DNA of 64,000 nt from an uncultured Clostridia bacterium (GTDB lineage Bacteria > Bacillota > Clostridia > TANB77 > CAG-508). Location: positions 1 to 64,000 of the forward strand of contig CAOMRW010000002.1 of NCBI GenBank assembly GCA_948485625.1, read 5' to 3'. This document shows, one piece after another, positions 46,362-54,936 of the stretch. The notes under the pieces are model-generated. The model ran no database searches and was not told where the DNA came from. It worked only from the letters and a program-made list of their open reading frames with translations. Position numbers and translations under genes: made by a program. Positions within the stretch are counted from its first letter, which is position 1. Each line of letters begins with the position of its first letter.

Positions 46362-47420
46362 TTATACATCCATTAAATTTGATAAATATTTTTGATTAAA
46401 TATCTTTGTTGGGATGCATACAACTGGACGAACTGGCAGTATATTTGTATTAACATATGAATACACCGATAAACTACAATCAGTATCCACATAATATTCT
46501 GATTCAGTTCCATATCCAGTTCCAGCAGGAGATGCTAACCAATAATAATTTATTGTATCAGATCCATATATTCCATGATTAGAACCTAATTCACTTACAC
46601 TATTTTTTATTAAACTATATCCTATATTATTAGTTTCAATTTCAATTATATTATCTTTATTGTTTCTATTATTATATGAAGCAACTATAAGTTCTAATGT
46701 TGGACTACCTATTGCAAACAAAGCATCTTCGTTAGTATAATGACTCCATAATTCTGCATCAGTCAGCCATGCAGTAACTCGTATGTTATTGCTTGTATTT
46801 TCTTCTGTAAATAATGATTTTATCATAGGATTTAATTTTTGCCCAACTAAACTAACATCTGCACCATTTTGATAATTCTCACAATACCTTAATGGTACTT
46901 TATCTGCTACTGAATTATCTAAATTATCAGAAATTATATATGTACAACTTGTATCTTGATAAAATAATCTCCAACCATTTGTTATATCTTCTTTTACATT
47001 ATAGTTTGTTACTTTCCATCCATATTTATCAGTGTTTATAGCTCTTTTCTTCCCTATTGTTAATTCTTCTATTGTAATATCTTCATAATTATATGCTACT
47101 ATTATTGTATATCCATTTCTATATATATTAATACTATTTTCTTCTAAAATTTCATATTCATCTATTTGATTGTTTTGAACTTTTTCATCTAAAAATTCTT
47201 CAAAAGTTATTTTATTAATTTCTTTTTCTATCTCCCATTCATCTAGCACTAATCCTATCTCTTCTTCTGCCTGTGCCTTTTCACTTTTCTGCTTACTTTC
47301 TTTCGCTTTTTCAAATAATCCGCTTCCTGTTAAACTTGCTATTGATATTCCTGCTAGTATTAATAATACAATAATGGTTATAATTAATGCTATCAATGTA
47401 ATCCCTCTAGTATCTCTCAT
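46362..47420 (-). CDS. Prepilin-like protein with DUF6273-like C-terminus
   Basis: A 352-residue protein. The start MRDTRGITLIALIITIIVLL is the same prepilin-like signal, followed by GSGLFEKAKESKQKSEKAQA. A charged helix and the variable middle lead to a C-terminal domain with LTDAELWSHYTNEDALFAIG, YYWLASPAGTGYGTESEYY and ILPVRPVVCIP, the pattern of DUF6273, a surface domain related in form to FGE/C-type lectin folds. The ATG at 47420 follows AGGAGGAAAAAGG; an upstream in-frame start at 47447 is less likely. It is one of three prepilin-like genes in the window, each with a different C-terminus. Confidence 0.75.
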   Translation of the reverse strand: MRDTRGITLIALIITIIVLLILAGISIASLTGSGLFEKAKESKQKSEKAQAEEEIGLVLDEWEIEKEINKITFEEFLDEKVQNNQIDEYEILEENSINIYRNGYTIIVAYNYEDITIEELTIGKKRAINTDKYGWKVTNYNVKEDITNGWRLFYQDTSCTYIISDNLDNSVADKVPLRYCENYQNGADVSLVGQKLNPMIKSLFTEENTSNNIRVTAWLTDAELWSHYTNEDALFAIGSPTLELIVASYNNRNNKDNIIEIETNNIGYSLIKNSVSELGSNHGIYGSDTINYYWLASPAGTGYGTESEYYVDTDCSLSVYSYVNTNILPVRPVVCIPTKIFNQKYLSNLMDV

Positions 47421-47918
47421 TTCCTTTTTCCTCCTATGTTTCAACATTTTTCTATATTTATTTCCCTCTCTTAATATAACTTAATAAAACTATGTAGTGG
47501 ATAACAAAAGAGTAAGAATGTAATATTATCAATCCTTAAAAGCACTGGTATTACTGCATCATTGTCTTAAATAGCAACTTCTACTAATACATGTATTCTC
47601 TATGAGTTATTATATATTTTGCTATATTATAAAACAATAAAAGTATCTACTTTTTGTAGTCACTTTTTAACATAATATCTTAACAATCAAATACTTTTTT
47701 ATAATCATTATTCACTACTTATATTAATACTAGTATTATATAAATACTATCATCACTACTAATACAACTAATTTTATTTTCTTATTGCCTTTTTATAAAC
47801 ATTCATAATACTCTCTCTTTTGCCTATTATCAATTATTTTAATAGTTGCAATAATTAATAATATAAATAAAAATATTAGAACATTGCTAAAAAACAACAT
47901 TCTAATATTAAAAATAAA
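47421..47918. other. AT-rich intergenic region
   Basis: About 500 bases without a convincing ORF. Near its right end AATATTAGAA and TTCTAATATT (about 47873-47910) form a hairpin that probably terminates the leftward SASP gene. Nothing else is evident. Confidence 0.4.
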
Positions 47919-48098
47919 CTACTTATTTTCAACTGAACGATTTGCTATCTCTATAGCCTTAGTAACTATATTCCCACAATCTCTAGAAGAAACACTTGCC
48001 CAACTACCACCATCTTTTTTTACTTGGTCATAAACACCTAACTCTTTGGCAATTTCTTCTCTTAAATTTTCAGATATTAACTTACTATTTCTAGACAT
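47919..48098 (-). CDS. Alpha/beta-type small acid-soluble spore protein
   Basis: A 59-residue DNA-binding protein that coats and protects spore DNA. LREEIAKELGVYDQVKKDGG carries the region cut by the germination protease GPR, and WASVSSRDCGNIVTKAIEIANRSV is the conserved second helix, in the form seen in clostridial SASPs. The ATG at 48098 follows AAGGAGG; an in-frame start at 48122 would overlap that site. It should be made late in the forespore under sigma G, though I could not identify the promoter by eye. Confidence 0.88.
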   Translation of the reverse strand: MSRNSKLISENLREEIAKELGVYDQVKKDGGSWASVSSRDCGNIVTKAIEIANRSVENK

Positions 48099-48404
48099 AA
48101 CATCCTCCTTACTAATCAGCACTATAATCCTATCAAAATAAAATCACAATACCAATTCATTAATAAAGTTTATTTAAACTTTATCAATATTATTATTAAC
48201 AAAAAAACAAATAATATTTTGCCAATAAAAGACCATTAAACAACAAATTGACAAATCACCAAAAAATATCCAACATTAAAAATACAAATTAAAATTAAAA
48301 ATTAACCACCAGCAGGCAATTTCAAAGAATAATTTTCAAAATTAATAGTAGTAAAAATCTCAAACACATGATATACTATAATAGACTAAAAAAAGGAGAA
48401 AAAC
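48099..48404. other. Divergent region between SASP and VanW genes
   Basis: AT-rich; a TATACTATAAT string near 48375-48386 may be the -10 of the VanW gene. No ORF or strong repeat. Confidence 0.4.
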
Positions 48405-49928
48405 ATGGAAGTAAAAGAAAAAGCAAAACTAATAACGGAAGAAACGACTTCATTAGTTATAAATAATTATGAAAACAAAAAACGATCAGATATATTCACA
48501 ATCTTTGGAATACTATGTTTTATATTTATATTGCTACTATTAATAACATTCTGTATATTTACACTAATAAATACTAAAAGTAACAAAATAGCAAATGGTG
48601 TTTATATAAAAGGAATTGATGTATCCAATTTAACAAAAGAAGAAGCAAAACAAAAAATATCTCAATATATAAATTCCTCAATACCAGAAGAAATAAAACT
48701 AAAACACAATGATTTTGAAACATCTATATCTCCATCACAATTAACAATATACTTCAATACAAATCAAGCTATCGATATAGCATATCAAATTGGTAAAAAT
48801 GATAATATATTTCAAAACAATTTAGAAATTTTAAAAGCATTATTTTTTAAAATACATATAGACCCTGGATTCACAATTAATGAAGAACAGTTAAAACATA
48901 ATTTACAAGACATATCATCAAAATTACCAGACAGAGTAATTGAAAGTAGCTGTTATATTGATGGAAATAATCTAATAATAACAAAAGGTTGTAAAGGAAC
49001 AATAATAAAAGTAGAAGAATCCGCAAATTATATAAAAAATAATATAAACATTTTAAACTTACAAAATGGCCCTTTAGAATTAATAACAGAAACCCAATCA
49101 CCAACACCAATAAATTTAGATGCCATATATAATGAAATACATAAACCTCCTGTTGATGCATACTACACACAAAATCCATATAGAGTACATCCAAGTGAAA
49201 ATGGATTAGACTTCAATATCTCATTAGAAGATGCAAAAAAACTACTACAAGAAGAAAAAGAGGAATATATAATTCCACTAAAAATAGTTTACCCAAATAT
49301 AACAACAAATATGATTGGAACAGAAGCTTTTCCAGACTTATTATCAGAATTCTCAACAAAATATGCAACAAGTAATAGAAATCGTACAACAAATCTAATT
49401 TTAGCAGCAAACAAAATAAATGGAACAGTATTAATGCCAGGAGAAACATTCTCTTACAACAAAGTAGTTGGAGAAAGAACAATAGAAGCAGGATACAAAG
49501 AAGCACCAATATATGTTGAAGGCAGAGTTGAAGATGGTTTAGGAGGAGGAATCTGCCAAATAACAACAACTCTATATAATGCAGCATTATTTGCCAATTT
49601 AGATATAATAGAAAGAAGTAATCATCAATTCATACCATCATATGCAAATGCTAGTAGAGATGCAACAGTTGTCTATGGAGCTATTGATTTCAAATTTAAA
49701 AACAATAGAAATTATCCTATAAAAATTACATGTTCTGTTGCAAATGGAATCGCAAATTTCAAAATATTTGGTCTAAAAACAGATGAAGATTATGATGTAG
49801 AAATAACCTCTAGAATAACAGGAACAACATCTAATGCAATATATTCAGAAGCATACAAAATTTTAAAGAAAAATGGAGCAATCATAAGTAGTGAAATTTT
49901 ATCAAAAGATACATATAAAAAACATTAA
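48405..49928 (+). CDS. VanW family membrane protein (YoaR-like)
   Basis: A 507-residue protein with one N-terminal membrane helix (about residues 30-55), putative peptidoglycan-binding type 4 modules (about 70-240: GVYIKGIDVSNLTKEEAKQK and a repeat-like second unit) and a VanW domain (about 310-440) with FSTKYATSNRNRTTNLILAA, NGTVLMPGETFSYNKVVGER, EDGLGGGICQITTTLYNAAL and IERSNHQFIPSYA. VanW proteins are linked to vancomycin clusters but most are chromosomal wall-associated proteins of unknown activity. AAAGGAG precedes the ATG. It is monocistronic. Confidence 0.88.
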   Translation: MEVKEKAKLITEETTSLVINNYENKKRSDIFTIFGILCFIFILLLLITFCIFTLINTKSNKIANGVYIKGIDVSNLTKEEAKQKISQYINSSIPEEIKLKHNDFETSISPSQLTIYFNTNQAIDIAYQIGKNDNIFQNNLEILKALFFKIHIDPGFTINEEQLKHNLQDISSKLPDRVIESSCYIDGNNLIITKGCKGTIIKVEESANYIKNNINILNLQNGPLELITETQSPTPINLDAIYNEIHKPPVDAYYTQNPYRVHPSENGLDFNISLEDAKKLLQEEKEEYIIPLKIVYPNITTNMIGTEAFPDLLSEFSTKYATSNRNRTTNLILAANKINGTVLMPGETFSYNKVVGERTIEAGYKEAPIYVEGRVEDGLGGGICQITTTLYNAALFANLDIIERSNHQFIPSYANASRDATVVYGAIDFKFKNNRNYPIKITCSVANGIANFKIFGLKTDEDYDVEITSRITGTTSNAIYSEAYKILKKNGAIISSEILSKDTYKKH

Positions 49929-49976
49929 AATATTTTTTATCTCATATTAGAAATTGTAAAATTTTACTTTGTTCGC

Positions 49977-50005
49977 TTGAATAAAGTAGAAAACTATTGT
50001 AATAT
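49977..50005 (+). promoter_or_regulatory. Promoter of the 36-codon small ORF
   Basis: TTGAAT (49977-49982), 17-base spacer, TAATAT (50000-50005), about 60 bases before the start codon. Confidence 0.6.
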
Positions 50006-50066
50006 ATTACCAACCTTTCGATGTCAAAGGTAGTTCTTACATAAGGACGGAAAAGGGGTAAACAAG

Positions 50067-50177
50067 ATGACACAGCCTAACCTTATTCTAAAGTTGATTG
50101 AACAGTTATTATCAGAAAGAGAAAAGAACATCAAACTTCAATTACAATTAGAAGAATACAAAAAGAGTAAAGACTAG
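50067..50177 (+). CDS. 36-residue small ORF, amphipathic, unknown function
   Basis: MTQPNLILKLIEQLLSEREK followed by NIKLQLQLEEYKKSKD: a Leu/Glu/Lys helix suited to a short coiled coil. AAAAGGGG stands eight bases before the ATG. It has a promoter (49977-50005) and a likely terminator: GAAAAGCT pairs with AGTTTTTC (50203-50226) before a T-rich stretch. Its base composition is higher in G+C than its surroundings. I do not recognise it. It lies between a VanW gene and the end of ypeB. Confidence 0.5.
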   Translation: MTQPNLILKLIEQLLSEREKNIKLQLQLEEYKKSKD

Positions 50178-50253
50178 AATGTGTCATACATAATCGAAAG
50201 TGGAAAAGCTATTACGGGAGTTTTTCTGCTTTTTAATTTTGGACATAAAAAAA

Positions 50254-50275
50254 GTAGTGTATTACGGTACACTAC
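50254..50275 (-). terminator. Terminator of sleB-ypeB
   Basis: GTAGTGTA pairs with TACACTAC around six bases; on the minus strand seven T follow. It lies about 100 bases after the ypeB stop. Confidence 0.8.
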
Positions 50276-50377
50276 GAGCAAACAATATACACAAGCCTGA
50301 CCTAAAGTACATTGTTTTAATGTAACTATATGATAACATCTTTTTTAGATTTGTCAAATCAAATCTCTTTGAAAAAT

Positions 50378-51739
50378 TTACATAGTTAAAGTCCCATTAG
50401 GAGTATTAGTAATAATCAAAACATCCTCTTCTCTACCATTCTGAGCATTAATATATACTAAAAATTCTCTATCATCAACTTTCCCCTTAAATTCATAACA
50501 TAAAATCTCTGTTTTATACTCAGTTGGAATAATAGCTAACCCTTCAGAAGCAATATTTAAATCTTTATTTAATGTTTTTTTAGCCTCATCTTTTGTTATT
50601 TTAACATTAGAAATATCTCTTTGAGTATGATTATTCAAATAACCAGTTGTCTCAATTCCTAGTACTTCCCCATTATCCAATGCCACTTTTACTTTTATTA
50701 AATCTGAATAAATTATTACATCATTTTGAGTATAAGCATAATTAATAGTAACAATTCCATCCCTTTTCAAATAATAAGTCTCTTTCATATTTTGAAAACC
50801 ATGTTTATTTAAAAAGTCTTTTCCTTTTTGATTAGCATCTTCTTGAGAAATTATTTCAGTATTCACATCTCTATTTGAATTCATATAAACTATATGGCCA
50901 CCTTTTTTAGAAACTGATATACTAATATTATCTCCTGTTACTGTTGTTATAGAAAAATTATATTCTGGAATATTAGCATTTTCAGAATAACCAAGATTCT
51001 GGATTTCTTTAATATTATTATTTCCTACAAACTCAATAACTTTTTGTTTAGCCATTTCTTCATCTATATCTTCACCTATTAATCCCTTTTTTTCACTACT
51101 AGTTAAATGTTCAGAAAAAGCACCATCATATATTAAACCTGAATATTCATGAAAATTTTCTTCTAAATTACTAAAACCATCCAAAGAACTTGTACTTACT
51201 TGTTGAGCAAAAGCTACTTCTCCCTTATTTGCAAGTTCATTCCATTTAATTCTTCCAGAATTTATATCATCTGACAATTGATTTAATGTATTTTCAAGTT
51301 CAACACTATATGAATGTAAATTTTTCAAATTATTTAAATCTTCATCTGTTAAATTCTCATTATAAATATTTTTTCTTGACAAAGAATAACTATAATCACT
51401 AACCTGATTTAAAAATCTTTCAGTATTCTCTAATTCTTGGCTTTCTATTGGTAATTGAGCAAGATATGCTTGAGCCAAATTTGCCTCTCTCCATACATTT
51501 GTCAAAGTCTCTGCACCATGCTCAGGAGTACTTGAAATCAAAGACTTAGCAAGAAAAGTTTCTACATTTTGAACATAATCTACCAATTCATAAAAAGCCA
51601 TATTATAAGAATTTTCTGAAGCTTGTTTAGCCTCTTTTCTTCTATTTATTAAAACAGCTACTAGACATATAATCACAACTAAAAATATTGTAATTATACT
51701 TAACATATGTGCCTTTTTTAATCTATCTATCCAATTCAT
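50378..51739 (-). CDS. ypeB: Germination protein YpeB
   Basis: A 453-residue protein needed to stabilise and localise SleB in the spore. It has an N-terminal membrane helix (about residues 12-30, AHMLSIITIFLVVIICLVAV) and a long ectodomain with the three PepSY-like repeats of YpeB: SVSKKGGHIVYMNSNRDVN, LKRDGIVTINYAYTQNDV and IKVKVALDNGEVLGIETTGY. The family is about 450 residues. It follows sleB after 21 bases, the usual order, and was probably co-expressed late in the forespore. AAAGGATG precedes the ATG. Confidence 0.92.
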   Translation of the reverse strand: MNWIDRLKKAHMLSIITIFLVVIICLVAVLINRRKEAKQASENSYNMAFYELVDYVQNVETFLAKSLISSTPEHGAETLTNVWREANLAQAYLAQLPIESQELENTERFLNQVSDYSYSLSRKNIYNENLTDEDLNNLKNLHSYSVELENTLNQLSDDINSGRIKWNELANKGEVAFAQQVSTSSLDGFSNLEENFHEYSGLIYDGAFSEHLTSSEKKGLIGEDIDEEMAKQKVIEFVGNNNIKEIQNLGYSENANIPEYNFSITTVTGDNISISVSKKGGHIVYMNSNRDVNTEIISQEDANQKGKDFLNKHGFQNMKETYYLKRDGIVTINYAYTQNDVIIYSDLIKVKVALDNGEVLGIETTGYLNNHTQRDISNVKITKDEAKKTLNKDLNIASEGLAIIPTEYKTEILCYEFKGKVDDREFLVYINAQNGREEDVLIITNTPNGTLTM

Positions 51740-51760
51740 AATATTATCATCCTTTCAATT

Positions 51761-52234
51761 TTATTTACAAAATCTATGTTTTCCAATAGTCTTAACTAAT
51801 GGTCTAGACCAAATCCACTTATTTGTAGCAGTTGCTGGATTAAAATAATATACACAACCACCTGTTGGATCCCAACCATTCATAGCATCTTGTGCAGCCT
51901 TATAAACAGTTGAACCTTTATCAATTGAAACATTTATCTGCCCATCTGCAACAGCAGTAAAAGCACCAGATTGATATATTACTCCAGAAATAGAATTTGG
52001 AAACCTTGAATCTTTTACTCTATTTAAAATAACTGCTCCGACAGCAACTTGTCCTTCATAAGGCTCTCCCCTAGCCTCTCCATTTATTGCCCTTGCCATT
52101 AACTGAATATCTGAAGTATTAGAAGAAGCCGCTAAACTTACCGTATTTACATTCCCTTTATCCACAATAAATATACAAATTGTGGATAGTATTATAAGAA
52201 ATACTATCAAAATCACCTTTATAAAATTTTTCAC
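51761..52234 (-). CDS. sleB: Spore cortex-lytic enzyme SleB (short form)
   Basis: Lytic transglycosylase-type hydrolase that degrades cortex during germination. A signal peptide or membrane helix (about residues 4-26) is followed by the hydrolase-2 domain: LMARAINGEARGEPYEGQVA with the catalytic Glu, VGAVILNRVKDSRFPNSISGV, and CVYYFNPATATNKWIWSRPL. It is 157 residues; B. subtilis SleB (about 300) also has an N-terminal peptidoglycan-binding domain, which is absent here. It starts with GTG after GGGTG. ypeB follows directly. Confidence 0.9.
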   Translation of the reverse strand: MKNFIKVILIVFLIILSTICIFIVDKGNVNTVSLAASSNTSDIQLMARAINGEARGEPYEGQVAVGAVILNRVKDSRFPNSISGVIYQSGAFTAVADGQINVSIDKGSTVYKAAQDAMNGWDPTGGCVYYFNPATATNKWIWSRPLVKTIGKHRFCK

Positions 52235-52338
52235 AAAATCACCCTTTATATATTTTTATCGATTTAAATATAATATATAAAACATATTATTTAATCATTA
52301 TTTATATTCTGTATAAAAATTTGAAAAATATACCACAT

Positions 52339-52367
52339 TTGAAAAAAAACTTTTTATATGGTAAAAT
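52339..52367 (+). promoter_or_regulatory. Promoter of the glycolipid synthase gene
   Basis: TTGAAA (52339-52344), 17-base spacer, TAAAAT (52362-52367), about 85 bases before the ATG at 52452. Confidence 0.65.
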
Positions 52368-52451
52368 TATTACAGAAATTATATTAATGTAAAATAAACA
52401 TAATTTATATTAATATTATCTCTAATATTTATTAAATAAAGGAGACATTCT

Positions 52452-53576
52452 ATGAAAAAAGTTTTAATATTTTATGCCTCATATGGTGGGGGACATTTAA
52501 ATGCTGCAAAATCAATAAAAGAATATATAGATAAAAATCACCATGATTTTGAGACAGAACTAATAGATTGTATGAAATATATAAATAAACCAATAGAAAA
52601 AATAACAACTGCTGCATACAGAGAAATGGCTAAAAAATTACCATGGGCATGGGGCAAAATATATTCTGACTCTCAAAAAGGACCATTAGCACACATTACT
52701 TCAAGATCAAATATGATATTTGCAATAAAGCTTTTAAAATTATTAAGAGAAAAACAACCAGATATAATAATTTCAACTCATCCATTTGGAAGTCAAATGT
52801 GTAGCTATTTAAAAAGAAAAGATAAAATAAATGCAAAAATAGCAACAATAATGACAGACTTTTCTCCACATGACCAATGGCTTGTAGGACATGAACATAC
52901 AGACTTTTTCTTTGTGGCACATGACAAAATGAAAAATTATTTAATTTCAAAAAATATACCTGAAAATAAAATATTTCCAACAGGAATACCTATATCGTCA
53001 AGATTTTTAGAATATTACAATAGGAAAGAAATTTTATCAGAATTTAATTTAGAAGAAAATAAAAAAAATATACTATTTTTTGGCGGAGGAGAATTTGGTC
53101 TAGGAAAATCTAGAACTATTCAAATTTTTGAAGATTTAGTGAAAAACTTTAATAACATACAAATAATTGCAATTGCAGGAAAAAACCAAAAAATGAAATC
53201 TCACTTCGAAAATATAGTTAAAGAATACCATAAAGAAAACTCCACAAAAATATTAGAATACACTAATAAAGTACCTGAACTAATGTCAATTTCAGACTTA
53301 GTAATTTCAAAACCTGGAGGACTAACAACCTCAGAAAGCCTAGCATCAGAATTACCAATGATAATAATAAATCCTATCCCAGGTCAAGAAGAAGAAAATG
53401 CTGAATTTTTAGAAAGTAAGGGAACAGGAATATGGATTAAGAAAAATGACTCATGCTATGAAATATTCAAAGATTTACTTTATAATCCACAAAAACTACA
53501 AAAAATGAAAGAAAACACAAAAACACTAGCAAAAAAACACTCTACTGAAGACATTTGCAAAATAACTTTATCTTAG
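52452..53576 (+). CDS. UgtP/MGDG synthase-like diacylglycerol glycosyltransferase
   Basis: A 374-residue GT-B transferase that adds sugars to diacylglycerol at the membrane, producing glycolipids and anchors for lipoteichoic acid. The N-terminal MGDG-synthase domain opens with VLIFYASYGGGHLNAAKSIK and includes WAWGKIYSDS and IISTHPFGSQM; the C-terminal nucleotide-sugar domain has FFGGGEFGLGKSR and LVISKPGGLTTSESLASELP followed by PIPGQEEENAEFL. The 374 residues are typical. GGAG precedes the ATG. Whether the product is a mono- or diglucosyl lipid cannot be told from sequence. Confidence 0.85.
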   Translation: MKKVLIFYASYGGGHLNAAKSIKEYIDKNHHDFETELIDCMKYINKPIEKITTAAYREMAKKLPWAWGKIYSDSQKGPLAHITSRSNMIFAIKLLKLLREKQPDIIISTHPFGSQMCSYLKRKDKINAKIATIMTDFSPHDQWLVGHEHTDFFFVAHDKMKNYLISKNIPENKIFPTGIPISSRFLEYYNRKEILSEFNLEENKKNILFFGGGEFGLGKSRTIQIFEDLVKNFNNIQIIAIAGKNQKMKSHFENIVKEYHKENSTKILEYTNKVPELMSISDLVISKPGGLTTSESLASELPMIIINPIPGQEEENAEFLESKGTGIWIKKNDSCYEIFKDLLYNPQKLQKMKENTKTLAKKHSTEDICKITLS

Positions 53577-53646
53577 CACCATGTCCAATTGGAACAGATA
53601 TTGCTATATAATATTTAACAATAAGAAATTGAGTAACAAAATCTTA

Positions 53647-53688
53647 AAAAACACATAAAATAGCACGAGGTGTATTTTATGTGTTTTT
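53647..53688 (+). promoter_or_regulatory. Hairpin overlapping the start of the 53679 gene
   Basis: AAAAACACATAAAATA (53647-53662) pairs perfectly with TATTTTATGTGTTTTT (53673-53688). The loop contains the ribosome binding site GAGGTG; the right arm contains the ATG. It can act as terminator of the preceding gene and may control the start of the small gene. Confidence 0.6.
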
Positions 53689-53870
53689 CTGATTTTTCAA
53701 GTTGTAATTTAATTGGACTTTCTAGTAGTATTGCTATATCAATTAGCAATAACTTATCTGCTGATGAAATAAGTATATTATCAATATTTTTAAATTCATT
53801 AGCTGATAATTTAGGAATTATTGCAACTAAAAAATCAATAGAAGAATCTAATAAAAACTATTCCTTATAA
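53679..53870 (+). CDS. Small DUF6774-like protein
   Basis: A 63-residue protein, MCFSDFSSCNLIGLSSSIAI followed by NNLSADEISILSIFLNSLAD and NLGIIATKKS. The L-S-x-D-E-I-x-x-L-S-x-F-L-N-x-L-x-D pattern recurs in small clostridial proteins that I know as DUF6774, of unknown role. The start codon and GAGGTG lie in a perfect hairpin (53647-53688). The gene is followed directly by a REP-like element and then recR on the other strand. Confidence 0.65.
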   Translation: MCFSDFSSCNLIGLSSSIAISISNNLSADEISILSIFLNSLADNLGIIATKKSIEESNKNYSL

Positions 53871-53880
53871 ATTAACATCT

Positions 53881-53929
53881 GTCCCCACTGGGACAAAAAT
53901 GTCCCAAAAGAAACGTCCCCATGGGACAT
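53881..53929. repeat. REP-like element E2, copy 2
   Basis: Same 50-base unit as at 3527-3576, with about three differences; palindromic GTCCC/GGGAC words. It overlaps the last base of the recR stop codon. Confidence 0.8.
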
Positions 53930-54528
53930 CAAATTTCTCTTCTACCCTCTAAAGCCTTAGTTAAAGTAATCTCATCAGTATATTCTAAATCTCCTCCAAC
54001 AGGAATTCCATGGGCAATTCTAGTAGCTTTAATTCCTAAAGGTTTAATTAACTTAGATAAATACATAGCTGTTGCTTCTCCTTCAACTCTAGGATTTGTA
54101 GCTAGTATAACCTCTTTAACTTGTCCATCCATAAGTCTTGAAAGTAATTCTTTTATTTTTATATCATCTGGTCCTATTCCATTCATTGGAGATATTGAAC
54201 CATGTAATACATGGTATACTCCTTTAAATTCATGTGTTTTTTCCATAGCTACTATATCTCTTACATCTTCTACAACACATATTGATGTTTGGTCCCTTTT
54301 AGGACTTGAACATATTGGACATGGGTCTGTATCTGATATATTATAACATTTACTACAATATCTTAGATTTTGCTTTGCATCTATTATCGATTTTACAAAT
54401 TCATTTGTTTCTTCTTGAGTACAATTTAAAATATAAAAAGCAAGCCTAGCAGCCGTCTTATGACCTATACTAGGCAACTTTTCAAAACTTTCTATTAATT
54501 TCTCTATTGATGGTGAATATAGTGACAT
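53929..54528 (-). CDS. recR: Recombination protein RecR
   Basis: Recombination mediator acting with RecF and RecO. It has an N-terminal helix-hairpin-helix ([18 protein letters not shown]), a four-Cys zinc finger [20 protein letters not shown], and a Toprim domain from residue about 80 ([40 protein letters not shown]). Length 199 is exactly typical. It is placed one base after ybaB and in the usual dnaX-ybaB-recR operon. Confidence 0.96.
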   Translation of the reverse strand: MSLYSPSIEKLIESFEKLPSIGHKTAARLAFYILNCTQEETNEFVKSIIDAKQNLRYCSKCYNISDTDPCPICSSPKRDQTSICVVEDVRDIVAMEKTHEFKGVYHVLHGSISPMNGIGPDDIKIKELLSRLMDGQVKEVILATNPRVEGEATAMYLSKLIKPLGIKATRIAHGIPVGGDLEYTDEITLTKALEGRREI

Positions 54529-54529
54529 T

Positions 54530-54874
54530 TTACATCAACCCCGGTATATTGAATTTTCCAAGTTCTTGGCTTTGTGCAGAGTCAACTTTTCTTAATGCTT
54601 CATTTACACATGTTAAAATTAAATCCTCTAACATTTCTACATCATCTGGGTCAACTACATCTGGTTTAATTTTTATTTCTTTTATAACTTTTTCTCCAGT
54701 AACTTTTACACTTATTGCTCCTCCACCAGCTGTACTATCAAATTCTTTTGTTGCTAATTCCTCTTGTGATTTTTGCATTTCTGCTTGCATTTTTTTTGCT
54801 TCTTTCATTAAGTTATTTATATTCATTCCGCCAAATCCTCCCATTCCTCCTGGAAATCCTCCTCTTTTTGCCAT
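54530..54874 (-). CDS. YbaB/EbfC family nucleoid-associated protein
   Basis: A 114-residue DNA-binding protein of the dnaX-recR operon. It has a Gly-rich start ([20 protein letters not shown]) and the core [21 protein letters not shown] followed by [31 protein letters not shown], typical of YbaB tweezers-shaped dimers. The precise role is unknown; it binds DNA without strong sequence preference in other species. AAGGAGG precedes the ATG. Confidence 0.94.
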   Translation of the reverse strand: MAKRGGFPGGMGGFGGMNINNLMKEAKKMQAEMQKSQEELATKEFDSTAGGGAISVKVTGEKVIKEIKIKPDVVDPDDVEMLEDLILTCVNEALRKVDSAQSQELGKFNIPGLM

Positions 54875-54936
54875 TTTTAACTCCTCCTTATATTATTATT
54901 TTCTTATTTTTTATACTTTTTATTTTATTTTAATAG

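Noticed and set aside
50041..50275. A third type I toxin-antitoxin module at the 36-codon ORF
   Set aside because: The peptide is charged and amphipathic, not a membrane helix, and the opposing promoter lacks a usable -10.
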